DNA of 64,000 nucleotides from Kalaharituber pfeilii. Its lineage: Eukaryota; Ascomycota; Pezizomycetes; Pezizales; Pezizaceae. The notes beneath the pieces were generated by a model. The model worked only from the letters and a program-made list of their open reading frames with translations, did no database searches and had not been told where the DNA came from. Positions 37,594 through 50,800 of this stretch are shown piece after piece (position 1 is the first letter of the stretch; each line of letters begins with the position of its first letter). Position numbers and translations under genes: made by a program. The stretch lies in NCBI GenBank assembly GCA_015179045.1, contig WHUZ01000011.1, positions 930,001 to 994,000 of the forward strand, written 5' to 3'.

Positions 37594-40273
37594 GGATTCA
37601 AACAGAAGAGCCAAGGAGTGAGAATGGGCCATACAAAAATCAAGACATGTGGTGGAAACCTCAATTACGGTCGTTTCGTGTTCGCATATCATTGTTAGCA
37701 ATTCGAAAGTGTACAACGAGGTGCATGGTCAACGCACCGCGCCACATAATAAGCAGGCATCTTGGATTCTGTGAAGAACGCGAAACAATATCCTTTTGAT
37801 TTTTTCGAGAGCGTGATATTCGGAGCTGACGACACTTGTTCATTTCGCTATCTCATAGCTTTTGTTGGTATTACGCTGGTGTGCATAAGAACAGTAGACA
37901 AGGAGAATATTCCTGCACCAAAGATCTTGGCCGCTGCCGCAGGCATTATTAGAAGCGAATGGTCCATCAGTACGATGGGCTTATTTTCATTGGAAAGCAG
38001 GTGCATAGTTCCGAAGGCGGAAGAAAACAAGCACATGTAGCTCTCGGTACCCAAACTTCATCGATACTCACCCAGGTGGTTTACTGATTAAGCTTGGTAT
38101 GCATATAGGTAAGGAAAGTGATCAAGTAACCCCTATACCAGTACAGCAATGTGACAACGGTCTGCGGGCATTTAACATCCCAACTCCACATACCCGCCCT
38201 TTCGAAAAATGCATACACCCCAAAAAAACCAAGCACTGAGAATGACCTCTTGGTGCTAGAGGAAGGATTTGCGGCAGTGTTCAGGGCAGTCTATAGCTGT
38301 CCATGAGACAAGTTGAACTTGGAAAAAGAAAAAGGAGCCGAATTCTACTCTGGTGAAGGAGTCATTATTTTTGTTTCTGCGGGCGTAGTTCATCCATCAG
38401 TAATTTGCAAGATGGTGCTTGGCATATAGCATATTTCCTTTTATGGAAGTAACTACTCCATTAGGTAGAAATCAATACCTTCTAAATTTGCATTGTATTG
38501 ACCAAGTTTATATAACATTGCTTGTATGCTATATATCATTTAGTAAAATCCCCGGCGGACGCACCTTTGGGACAGGTTGCGTTACAAGCTTGCTCAGCAG
38601 TTCCCACCTCCCACTTATAACGAGACTAATGCCAGTTCGATTGAGACTTTGGCTATCTACCCAACGCTCCTCAGCGAGCTGAGTTCGCCCGTGGGCAAAT
38701 GCGAGAGGTGCAGAATAGATATACATACTTTATACAAGCAATGGGCGCGGCCTCCGGCCGGGCCGGTGGGTCTTGCAGCAACGCCCAAGTTGCCCACTGC
38801 TGTGCATTTTTTTGGTTCCCACCCACTCTTGCACCCACTCTCTTCCACCCACCGCGTACAGTACAATCCGAACCCAACTTTCGTACAATCCCCCCTACTT
38901 GCTACTACCTCTTCTCCACATTGTGTGATTTTGCATTGCTTTTTGGCGTGTTAATTACATAGTGTTTTGTAGGATAACAAACCTCTCTCTATTCATTGCT
39001 CTCAGCAGCTCTACCGATACCTAGTATCATACAGCTAAAAGGACTTTTTTTTTTGTTTCTTTAGCGACAAATTGAATTGTTTATCATATGGGTGAAGCTG
39101 CAAGTTTGTTGACTGATTCAGCGATTGAGGAGTTCTTTTGTGGTGTGTACATAGGTAGTGATGAAAGTACAGTATCCCACCCAGCAATTGCAGTCTTTGA
39201 GAAAACGAAAGCGCATAAATAGAGAATTTCTATGAGTTGAGGTTCGCCCTTTCAGAAGGATTGCCATAAATATCCCAGTACATTTTGCTAGATACCTTTC
39301 ATGAATGGCTCACAATTAGAAAATTGACCGATAAGCGAATCTCCGGGCATCCAAAACTATTCTTCTTGATAAAAACTCAACAGCTCCAATATGACATGAA
39401 AGTATCTTTCACTCACGATGAGAAAAAAACAAACCTCACCACGCTCCATAGACAAACATTCGAAAAATGAAAGACCACTAATTTCAATTTGAACCAAAAA
39501 AAAAAAAAAAAATCTGCTATTAGAGCATTTCGTCGTAGATAGCCCATGGGGTATTCATAAAACGTTCATCATGACGGAAAGAAAAACACGTATTGGAATG
39601 TTCAGATGACCTGCAAAAAAAAAAATTCAAGTTTCTTAACTCAAACATTCGTAAGTTGGCTTATCAGGAGGTTTATATGTCCCTTCCTACTGTTCCGATG
39701 ATATAATAAAGAAAGGTGGGTCAGGACATCGTGTCGATATAGTCTGGATCACCAGGAAAGCCTTTTTTATCGGTATATTATATTTTTATCTAAAATCTCT
39801 TGATGGAATACTTACTGATATAAAAAAAAAAAAATGAGAGGTTATTTTTTTTTTTTTTCACTAATAATGACCCCAATAACCTGTACCAAGGAGCTCTGGA
39901 TAGGTTATAAAGTTTCCCATCGGTAATTAATGGTTGGGTTGAAAATCTACCGAAACAAGATTCTAAATTCTGAAATATCAGCCTCGAACTGTATTTTCGA
40001 TCCTTTCGGTAACTATTATCCAGTTCATTTCATAAGAAACGAACCGGGCTCATCGTTTTGTAAAAATTGAAGTATAATAATAAAAGTGGCATAGTTTGCT
40101 GGTCCAAATGATGAGAGCTGCTGCCGGCGATGAGCTACGACCGATGATGAGATCTGATACCGATGATAAGAGGCTGCTGCTGTTGCTAACGATGAGCCCC
40201 CCGCCCATCATGAGAGCTACTGCCCGACGTTAAGAGTTGCTTCTGACGATACGGAGTAAACTAGCTACTTTAC

Positions 40274-40274
<1 letters not shown>

Positions 40275-40305
<31 letters not shown>
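40275..40305. repeat. Poly(A) run, 31 nt
   Basis: Uninterrupted A run directly upstream of the C-rich minisatellite. Confidence 0.97.
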
Positions 40306-40308
<3 letters not shown>

Positions 40309-40329
40309 CTTCAATATCTTCATATATAT

Positions 40330-40387
40330 CCCCTCCCTCCCCCTCCCCCTCCCTCCCCCTCCCCCTCCCTCCCCCTCCCCCCCCCCC
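40330..40387. repeat. C-rich minisatellite, CCCTCC/CCCCTCC units
   Basis: About 58 bp of alternating CCCTCC and CCCCTCC units ending in an 11-base C run. The complementary strand is G-rich with many closely spaced G runs, able in principle to form a G-quadruplex. It follows directly on the 31-nt poly(A) tract with only about 24 bp between. Confidence 0.85.
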
Positions 40388-40500
40388 TTACAAACCAAAA
40401 AAATGAAAAAGAAAACAGTACACACGTACCCACTCCTACCTCCAACATAACCAATCCTCCTCCTTTTCTTTTTTTTTCCCCTATTTTTTCCCTTCTCCCT

Positions 40501-40860
40501 CTTCAAAAAAAAAATGTCCCAATAATTCTCCTGCTTTCACCCGAACAGTATATACTCACCCCCACATACTCCTTTACTTAACTACTGTACATACTAGACA
40601 AGAATGGATATGAAACAGCTCCCTAGGTAAGGAAGGTTACATAAGTTTTATTTTATTTTTTATTTTTTGTTTTTCCCTCCTTCTCCTTCTTCTTCTTCTT
40701 CTTCAAAAAAAATGTCCCAATTCCTATGCTTTCACCCGAACAGTTTTATACTCACCCCCACATACTCCTTTACTTAACTACTGTATATACTACAGTAGAC
40801 AAGAATGGATATGAGACAGCTCTATGGGTAAGGAGGGTTACATAAGTTTTTTTTTTTTTT
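40501..40860. repeat. Tandem duplication, two copies of about 200 bp
   Basis: Copy 1 starts at 40501 and copy 2 at 40701. Both begin CTTC, a run of A, then ATGTCCCAAT, and share GCTTTCACCCGAACAGT, CTCACCCCCACATACTCC, TTTACTTAACTACTGTA and AGACAAGAATGGATATGA in the same order, ending GGTTACATAAGTTTT followed by T-rich sequence. High identity suggests a recent duplication. Non-coding. Confidence 0.9.
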
Positions 40861-42045
40861 GTTTTTATTTTTTTTTCCCATAAACATCTTACATCTTCAG
40901 TGTTAACGCACCCGGTTACATACTTAATATCACAGAAACGCACACACAATTCTTAGATAAATACCTACCTATCTATACTATACCCAACCCACCTACATAT
41001 GTACCGAACCTCCACATGCACCCCCCGCCCCATTATTAAACCAAACATAAAAATCCCGGAAAAATTTGCCGGATATACGTAACCTACCTAGTCTCGGCAC
41101 ATCTTATCATTTTGACATAGTTCCAAAAACCCATTTACTTATATACATACACATACGTACCCATCGGGCTCCTCCTCCTCCCCTCCCCCCCCCCTCCCAC
41201 ATCAACCTTTCCGTTTATCAACGCCATGTCCTTAAGATAACTCATATAGTATCCCCCAACGGGTCTCCTCATCTTTCTCCGCAACCCCCATGCAAGTTCT
41301 TACAAACCAAAAAAAAAAAAAAAAAAAAGAAAAAGGTTAAAAGTTCACATATTTACCCACCCTCCCTTCACAACACTCTGCACAACCTTTTTCTTTCACA
41401 CACATCCCCTCCTTCCCCTTTCCTTCTCCATGTAATTTCTCTCACTTGTAACATCCCACATATGTTCTGTATTTCCTTTTTTTTTTTTTTTTTTTTTTTT
41501 CTTTTGTTTTGTTTTGTGTGTGTGTGTGTTTCGTTATTCCTACTTGTTACTTCAAAAAACAATACATTCGCCATGTGTGGGGGAAAAAGCCACAAATTCA
41601 TAAAGCATCACACATAAAAAAAAAAAATTCAACATCAACAAAAAATCCAAAATCCGAATTTTTTCATCATTATACCATACACGTATATATGTATATTTAT
41701 AAAACAATACCAAAACAAAAGAAGCAGAAAAAAATACAGCAAACATTATCAATCATCAATAAAAAAGCATTTTCCATACATACAATAAAACGCATTAACC
41801 CTTCATAATCAGTTCCACGATGATATGATTTGATCTGAGAGGATGGGGTGTCGAGATAGTACGCAAAAACCCAAACAATAAAACCATTCAATAAAGCACA
41901 AGTTAAGGGGGAGAAAACACATAAAATGCAGAAAATATACAAGCCCCCCAATGATGCCCAACTCCTTCAAACCCAGCCCAACCCAACCCAGCCCAAATTC
42001 CAGCGTATGCAAATCATGCTTCAATACACTTCTGCACTACACCTC

Positions 42046-45000
42046 TCACACAAACACCCCATCAATATCCGCTCCCACCCTCCTCCTTCTACCTCTCAAT
42101 CCCCATCCCCTCCTGTATCCTCCCCCACCCCACATCTCCTCTTCCCTCCTCACCCCGTCTCTAATCCTCTCCCTCTTGAACCTCTCAAATGCCTCATCAT
42201 CATCCTCCCCAACAACCGTATCCCCGTCCCCGTCATCGTCGTCAACTTCCTCACTCTCATCTGATTCCCCTGATTCTCGTTCCTGCTCCATTTCCATTGC
42301 CCACCTTCTCGCTGCTCGCATCCATTGTGCGCGTTGACGTTCGTCCCACCATGCTGAAGCGCCGGCAACAATAGGACTCCTGTATGGGGAAGGCGAAGAG
42401 GAATAACGAGGTGATGATAATACGCTGGTGTTGGGCGCCGTGCTCCGGCTTCTATGTCCCAATCTCAAACGCTGAATACTTGGTGTAGCCGACGTCGGAA
42501 TCCTCCCCGATGACGAGGATATCGGCGTTGTCTGATTCGATAGCTTACTCCTCTTTTTCTGCTCTCTCCTACCCCCATTGATTCTCCCACTTCTCCTCAC
42601 CTCCCTCTCCTCACCATCCCCCTCCTCGTCTTCCTCATTTTCCTCCTTCTCCTCCACCCCTGACCATCTCCTCGCCCCATCCTCTCCCTCCCACATATCC
42701 CACTTCTCGTCCCTCCACCTCTCAAATTCCATCAACCCCCCCACTGCCAAATCCACATTCGCAACAAACATCTCCCCTGCATTTGGCGCAAACTCTACCC
42801 CTCCTATCTCTCCTAAAAACTCAAACCTCTGCGCTCCATCCCATGTCACTGCATCCACTATATGCAAGTAGTCCGCAGGCTCCGGACATACCAACACTCT
42901 TCTCCCCGTTCCTACCTCACTAAATCGGAGTGCACGAACCCCCGCCATCTTGGCCCCGATTTGTGTCAGAGACCGGCTAAAGTTCCTCGCGTCGTAGATC
43001 CGCACTGTCATATCCTGGTTGCCAGTAGCAATCGTGTACCCGTCATCCGACCACGCACATGAAAACCCATAGTCCAGGTGCCCCTCTAACGTGCGTAATA
43101 CATTCCCCGTATCCGCATCCACGATCTTTACATCCTCTTTATCTCCTACCACCACTCTCAGTCTCCCATCCGGACTCGTCGCAGAGCAGTTGATCGCCCA
43201 ATCGAAGCTCTGTTCTCCAATAAACGTATTCCTATAACAATCCAGGACCCTCAACTTATTATCGTTGCTGCTAAACACTGCCACCGGCGACCCAGAATTC
43301 CGCCCGAGATGTGCATGGACATGGTTTGTGATCCCGTTATCATTCAGCGTGATAGTTCCCACAATCGGCTTCGACTCGTACGATGATTCGAGATTCTTCA
43401 TTGCATATTCTCCTGAAAACCCACCGGCGATACATACACCATGCTTCGTCGTCATCGTCGTAATCTTCACCGGGCTTGTCCCTGCCCCTGTACCAGTCGA
43501 TAAATCCATAACAACCTCGCTATGCTTCAGCCCGGCGCCTGTCCGCTTTATCTTGCAATGTTCGGTCGAATAGTAAATATCGTTCCTCGAAGTCACGCCC
43601 AGCAGATTTCTCAGCTGGAAATGCCCCACCCTCGTCCTTTTCGTGTTGTCTTGACGATTGAAGCGGAAGAACCGACGGCTGTACGGTAGTAGGTCAGGCT
43701 GGATAACACAATTCAGTCCTGTCACATTTGAAGCTGGTGCTTGCAGACTGTATGTAGACTTACCACGCTATATGAATTGTGTGTAATGTTCCGGTAGTTT
43801 TTGTATGTCTGTTTCCTGAATTCCCGAAACTCCTCTGATGTTATACCCAGCATGTCCCAGGGTATACCCTGGTAATCACTTCCCGTCGCCTCCATGTACT
43901 CTCTCGTAATCTCGTCTGGACGCTTTAGACCCTTCAAGTCTGCTGCCAAACGGGTAAGTCGGGCGGAGCCACTATCAAACGGGTAGTAATAGTATAGCCT
44001 TCGGCATAGACGAGAAAAATCCAAGTTATCACTCTCAATATCCATTAATGGCTCGTCATAGCTGTCTGAGATCCCATCGTCAAAATACTCATCCGTTGCG
44101 ACAAATTGTGTTCCGGGCCCTCCTACTATGACACCCGGAAAGAAAGACGAGAACGTAAACGAATGCCGAAAGAAATTCAACTGGGTGATAGCCAACGGAG
44201 ATAGAGGATGGCCTGGTACATTGGAATTTTGACCTTCATTTTCTGCAGTCGCCGGGCCAGGACCCTGAGCTCCAAGCTGAATGGGAACGGGGGTCCAAGG
44301 AGGAGAATCAACCCTTGTAGCATCATGCCAACTGTTTCTGAGTCCATTCATATCTGTAGATCCAAAATAGAATCGTTGCTGTTCAGGCTGTGCAGCCTCT
44401 TCCATCAAACCTGATTCTTCTTCAATACTAAATGCGGAAGCTGAAGTGGGCCGTGACGACCCACGATCGCCCATGACTGAGTCGATCGATGGGTAATCGC
44501 TGTCCTGCCGGCTGTGGTTAGGTCGCGTGTCTTGTGTTAGTGACATGATCAATTCACGCTCCTCTTCTGTGAGCGGATAAAGTAGTTCAGCGAGCCTAAA
44601 AGTCGGTGGTGTAGGGGCTCTAGGTATTCGACCCTGCGGAGAAAATACGTCTCCTGGTGACCAGCTTCGAGAATTCACGCTGTCATCCGGGGACTCTGCT
44701 TCCATACCATCAAATTCCTCAGGCTCAGCACGGTCCTGGCCGTCAGCGGCGTCGTCAAGTGTAATGTCCTCGTCAATCTCGTTTGCTCTTATGAATCCGG
44801 TGCTCTCTGTTTGTGGTCGACGTTTCTCTTGATTTCCAGAAAAGCACTCTGCTGCTATTTCTCCACTCGCTTCGCCAATGTTATTATTGCTGTTATCTTC
44901 CGATATGTGGCCAAGTTGTATTGATGCTGGGGAACCTGACGACTGACCAAAACTTTGTGGCGTTGACGGACCAGCTGCAGAAACGCTGGCAGGCGACGAT

Positions 45001-45047
45001 GTCAAGTAGCTGTTGCAACCCTCGTGCGAACCCGTCCTGACTGGCAT
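42046..45047 (-). CDS. WD40 (DUF2415-like) protein, function unknown
   Basis: Two exons (45047-43764 and 43698-42046) separated by a 65-nt intron with a GTAAGT donor and CCAG acceptor, phase 0, give 978 aa. The N-terminal 400 residues are Ser/Pro/Asp-rich and probably disordered, with FRLAELLYPLTEEERELIMS near 155-180. After residue 430 a beta-propeller follows: GHFQLRNLL, VAVFSSNDNKLRVLDCYR, NCSATSPDGRLRVVVGDKED, and a classical WD repeat beginning LEGHLDYGFSCAWSDDGY (about 635-670). The last 200 residues are Glu/Arg-rich low complexity. The order resembles the uncharacterised fungal WD40/DUF2415 proteins such as that of fission yeast; the family name is from memory of motif order. The start is the ATG of MPVRTGSHEG at 45047; the frame upstream lacks an ATG. 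Confidence 0.86.
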
Positions 45048-47829
45048 GATCTGGTCAGTTTTGAGCAAATTACTTGTGGCTTATGCGAAGCTTCCAATAC
45101 CGGGAGCAGTAAGCTGCTTTCGACGAGTTCAGCAGGATGCTTGTAGATTGTATGTTGGGTGGCAATCAATTATGAAGTATGAAGTGGACTTTGGGGATAA
45201 TTGTGTTGTAGAAGAGCAGGTCGAACGATAGCTGCAACGGGGGGGGGGTAATAGAGAGATCGAAGTTGTGTAATGCGTCGATTGAGCTTCCTCACACGCA
45301 GCCGCAAGTGTGGTTTGCTTTAGAATGCGAGCAACTGGGGGATAGCGTAAGGTGCAAGTCGCAGTCTGCTATTGAGGGAGAGGGCAGCAAACCTCAGCAA
45401 CAAGCTCTCAGCGAAGGGGGGCAAAATGTTGGGCCGATGATGGTGCAAGTCGACTTGGTAGCAACCCTGTGTGAGGGTGGTAGTGTGGTGGTGGTGGTGG
45501 TGGGGGAGGGGGGGTGGTTAGCGGGAAAGGGAACGCCTCCAGCTGACTACGGCTAGGGCAACGCTATCGATAGGAGCGACAGCGGGGGCCAGGCAGGATA
45601 TGAGCAAGCGCCAGTGAGGTTGCCGTGCTCTATGATACGGCAATGAAGCAGCGAGGGGGGGAGAGGGAGATGTCTGGAAGTCGTGGCTCGCAGGCTACAG
45701 GACGGTGCAGCAGCGGCAACCGCGGCGTCCGGGGCAGCCGGGGCGGCCGGCTTAGGAGCTTGGGAGGGAGGGAGCAGGACGCAGTGATGGCGTATGACGA
45801 TTATGGCGCACAGAGACGGGCGTGATGTGCAGATGGGCGCAGGCAGCAGGGCTGCCACCCAGTTCCTGCTGAAGCCACGGTGAGCAAGCAGGCCTGCCCG
45901 CTGAGGGAGCGCTCCCCTGTGCCATCGGCCCCGCGGAGGGCGCTGGCTGCCTTCCCGCGCGATATGATACTGCAGCCGCTTATGGGCGCCCGTGATTGGG
46001 CGTGGATCGCCCCGCGTGAGCCCTCTGGGCCGCCATCTGTGGCACAAGGCAATGCCGCGGTGCAGCCCTGCTCGAGCTGGGCCGTCAAGCCGCCCCCCCA
46101 GAGCTGGGCCAGCTGGCGGGCTGGGGCTCAAGAGCTGGGCCCGTCGAGCATATCGAGCATATAACCGCACACATGAATGGCTCCGCTGTCGGCCCCGACG
46201 AAGCATGCTGCAAGTGCACATCTACGCACATTGACATGAGCTGTTATCTGGTTACGACGCTGTCACAATGCCAGCCGACAGTCCTGTAGCTGCCACCCAC
46301 CGTCCATGGACCACGGGATACTACCTCCCAGTCCATGGCTATGACACGCCATAGTATCCAATCGGCGTATTTTTATACAAATCCATTTAGCGCTCTCTCC
46401 AAATTACTGTTACTTCCCCGAAAACTGAACTGAGCAGAGCCTTTTTTCATGTTGCTATTTCGTACCGGTAGTGATTCAGGCCCCAAAATGCAACACGAGC
46501 TCACATGTAAACCGTGTAGACTGATCGACGCCTTAGAACTCCTCTTTTCCTGCCGTCCCTCAGATCATGTCGTCTGGTCTCGGGTTTTTCTTGAGTAATG
46601 ACCTGCACCAGAATGGTAGCTACGCTCGGAAGTCACACACAGGTCACCCAACATCAGTCTCGAACCACCCAACATGATCCCCAAGCCATGTTTCTCGTGT
46701 TGTAATTTACAACAGAGAAGCAAATTCATCAAAATGCGTTACACCACCGCTGAAATTTTCGACACTTCAATCTATATGGGTATTCAAAAGCTGACTTTTT
46801 GACGCCCTCATCACCCAGAGCAGGTGAAGCTTTATAAGATGCATAGGAATTTTCTAGAGCTATCAATTTCATCCATGTAAGTTGAGCTGAAAAAAAAAAA
46901 ACAATAAGTCCACAATTTGATTACACTCTAATTCCAACGTTGTTCAATTTTACACATGCCGGGTGTTGTGAACCTTCTGCAAGCGTGCCACAGCTGCAAA
47001 ACGTGGCAAAGCCAATTCATCTTTGTGCATATATATACTTATATACCGCACATTTGAAAAAGGGCTAATGCATGCATGCAGCTGCCTCCATGCGGGAAAT
47101 GTGGGGGAGGGGAAAGTACTGTTATCGTGACAGCAAAGATAAAAGGCCAAATGTGATGATGTACCTACAAATGATTACGGATAATCTGGGGAACGAGGCT
47201 TATTCCCAATAGTTTGCTCTGAACACGGGGCTTGTTGGTGAATATCAAAAAATTAGTGACAAGATCCGCGTCAAGAAAAGAAATGCATATCAAGGACTGC
47301 AGGGCGAGCCAGTAGAAATGTAGAGTAGGCCCCCCCAAACAAACAGCCAACCGCTGAGTTGTCTCAAGATGTGTTGATCTTGGCGGATCAGTTGCTGCGT
47401 TGACGGCGCCAAGCCGCCACTTGTCTGTAAGCGACCGCTATAGCGGGAGCTTGCGAGTGGAGGATAGGTCATACAATTACCAGTAGGAACATAGACAGAA
47501 CGGAGATAGGCACGGTGCCATATTTGAATCAGTCTGAAAATGAATACTATTATTTTATTTTTTTGCCTGCTTGGTTGATGGTTTCGTTTCTATTTCCGAT
47601 CTCGTGATGCCACGTGTATAATCACACATTTATAAGGCTGTAAATTTCGTGCATTCTTTTGACAAAAATCTGCAGTGTCCGAGGGTTTTTTTTTTCCTTT
47701 TGTTCTTCCCGCAAGGAAAATTCTATCGGCAATTACAACTGCGAGATTAAAGTCAAATATATATATACCGGTACGTAAGATCCGCTCTGGTCTTATGAAG
47801 GTGGTAGCTACGTACCATGCGGTGGTTAT

Positions 47830-47866
<37 letters not shown>

Positions 47867-50800
47867 GCAATACAAAAAAAATAATATTGTGTGCAGGGTC
47901 TGGGGTTTGGTTAATCTATGTGATACAGTGGGTAATCTCGACCAGAAGTATGGCAATCTTGGGATACAGGGGAACATATGATAGGGTAATATGAGATATG
48001 ATGGTAGGGCTCGGGGGGGGATGGGGGAAAGTAGGGATTTGCTTAGTTTTTTCTGTGGCACATACGCGGACTCATAGTCTTTGTGTTTTTTTTTTGTTAT
48101 TGTTTTTTTCCCTCAGTCCGTTTCATTTTGCTTCGCGGTTCTGTGTTACACGGATCTGGAAGTTTTTATGTGCCTTTGCGAGTGGTGGTACACGGGATTC
48201 AGTACCGTTACACATGTAACAAGTTACAGCCTGTTATCATATGAGGAGACACCTTTCTGGATACTTGGTACCTAGTAATTTCTACCTTGAGGTAGGTGAC
48301 TCAACCAGTTCTGGTTGGGTAGTCGCCAATTGGATCGGGAAGATTACCGGATGCGGTAGCACTCTTTTAGGCTGCACAACGTTTTTGCTTTTCGGCGTGT
48401 GGTGGCGAACGGTTGACATTAAGTTTCTCCCATCCTCGAGACAGTTCGCACCTCATATTTACGTCCCCCAAGCCACCATCTTGTTTGATGAATGGGATAA
48501 ACAGGTAGGGATTTCCAAGCTGCCCATTCAGGTACGAATATACTCCACACATCGACATTCGACCTCGCATGGAGGCTCTTGTGGCAATGGCCAGGAGGTT
48601 TTAGACTTGGAGAGACTCATGGCGATCTCTACGTCATAGTGAATCGACAGTTCACGGATATTCTAACCATCTGGGATGTCTGTCATGATATTTGGGGCAT
48701 GTATCGAGATACCCTACATATACGGTAGTGAGTACGCAGCCACTTGCAAGGTGACCTCGCTTGCATGAAGCCCAGAGAAAGTGGAAAAGAAGACCATTCT
48801 CGGGATTTACAATGCAGGTTGATATCTCTCCGGTCTCGAACTCGGTCCGTCCTTGGGTCGGCACTTGCGGGGCAGATAGCAGCCGGGATCGTCTTGGACT
48901 TGCTGCGTGCTAAACGATTGCTATTGTTCTTCCGCTACAATGAGTATGCAACAATAGCTGCCTAGAGAGTTAGGATCTCTCCAGTTTTGAACAGGGATCG
49001 CTCTAAGTACAAGTGATTGGATTGGCATTATCGATGCTTGTTGCAATTTCCCCAGACACTAGAAGACATATCATTCTACAATGAACAAGTTCAGAGTACT
49101 ACTCTCGTGTCTGCCAGTGAGGATTGGTAGCTTCAAATGACAGTTCTAGCAGATCAAACCCACTTACCCAACTAGTTACAATCACGTTATCCAAGAAAAA
49201 TCGCCATTAATCAACCACTATCTCGATATCTTGTGCATTAAACTTACAAGCTTTCAAGAGGCCCTAGCGAGTCCCTGCCATCGATCAAATCGATCATCCA
49301 AGCAGTTCTGGAACCAGGCAAGTCTCTGCTCCCCTGGCACCCTACATGGAAGCTTTGATATTTGATAATAGCTTAGATCTCCAATGATCTAAATGTAAGG
49401 ACCCACATGCTCACGCTCGCGTCTAATTAGCAAGCACATTGAAACTATTTTTGCCCGAAAACAGACTAAGACCCCGTTAACGATCCTTACGATGAAAGGA
49501 AAAAAAGGGACTGCAAGCTATCTTGTATTAACAAGTATAAGCCGGTGTAAGTGCTCCGAGTAACGGAATTTATGTCAAAAAGCTTGGATCTGTGTCCAAG
49601 TCCGGTTGAAGGTGTTTGAATCGCTCGCCGGGTTAGCCGTGTCCCTGTAACGAATGCAAAGTCCTGTTGGAAGGAAAAACTCGAACTCGGTCACTCGCTT
49701 ATTATGACAAGCTGAACGGTCAGTTTTGATGAAGGAAACAAAGGGCCAAAGACCTATGAGTGCTAAAGCTCACTCCATTATACACGAAGCCACCCCGAGG
49801 CCTGCGGCAGGGCCACTGTGGGGGAGCAATTACGCAGCTCTATGTATATTACGGACTTACAATTCGCAGATACAAGACTAACTATTGGCTACTTGTGGGA
49901 CCTACCTAATTTGGTCTACGTTGATATATGCCTATAAACGGCTAATGAGCTCGAGCTTCCTTGCATTCCCTTTCAATGCCGCAAACGTCATGTCCCATTT
50001 TATGATATTTATTTGTATTTGTTTTACTCTTACCGCCAATCTCAACTGAGGGGCCAACTCTGGAGTACTGTCTCGGGATTTGGCCGAGTTCTATTCACTG
50101 AAATGGAATGGTTGCGGATTCGTGAACTTGTCAAACCGATGCACGAACGCAAGTAGCGAGCGGGTGATTCCGTTGACCCTACAATCGAAGGCCCCCAAAA
50201 TTGTGAAGCAATTGGGTTAATTCAACGTAAGATAGCCGCCTCCGTGATTCCGGTTATTGGCGATCCGTGCTACTTTGGCACTTTTTGTTCCATGGGCACG
50301 GCATAAGTCAGCTGCTCCATGGCAATAATGCAGCTGTCGAATCCTGCACCTAAACCAACGTTAACGCGCAACCTTTGATGCACTTCAGCGCTTCCAAACC
50401 AAGTCCCTGATTCTACGAATAGGCTCTTTGTTTCTCCTTAAGTTGTTGTCACGAGCTCATTGTGCGCCTGCACAGAAATGCATGGAAGAACAGCTAATTT
50501 CCCAGGTGTGCTTGGAAGCCCATGCATGTGCTGAGACTTTTCCTAATCCCGATGGCCATTTGAAGAATACCTTGTCGTGACTTCTTGGGGATAGAGCAGC
50601 TTATGCCGATTTGGGAAAGAACAGAAATTAAGCGGGTGTTAATGATCAGTTTAGTCCAGAGTCTCCTGGCAATGGTTGTGCGTTGTAAGGCAGTAAACTC
50701 CACAGCGGAAATCATCTTCCATAGATGATGCTGGCGGCCAGGGCTTGGTTAATTGCAAACATGAGAGACGATGTGTTGATATTGCGATACCAATTTGCAA

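Larger units (their letters stand above)
37594..42045. other. AT-rich intergenic region with repeats and homopolymers
   Basis: No gene seen. Contains a short GC-rich patch (38740-38780), poly(A) of 31 nt at 40275-40305, a C-rich minisatellite (40330-40387), a 200-bp tandem duplication (40501-40860), poly(A) of 20 nt at 41309-41328 and poly(T) of 24 nt at 41477-41500. The 3' end of the WD40 gene (minus strand, stop at 42046) probably extends into the right-hand part. The 183-codon frame at 41066-41617 is held open by homopolymers. Confidence 0.6.

Noticed and set aside
41066..41617. 183-codon plus-strand ORF
   Set aside because: Consists largely of homopolymer-encoded Lys and Phe runs in AT-rich DNA.
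42046..43725. Separate gene starting at the exon 2 frame of the WD40 locus
   Set aside because: A GTAAGT donor at 43763 and CCAG acceptor at 43699 join both frames in phase 0, so it is one gene.
45553..46221. 222-codon minus-strand ORF
   Set aside because: Located in a GC-rich block with open frames in all directions; composition is low-complexity Ala/Pro/Arg.
6935..49870. Shared word ATTACGGACT(C/T)ACAATTCG near 6940 and 49850
   Set aside because: Similarity does not extend beyond about 20 bp, so no repeat family can be claimed.
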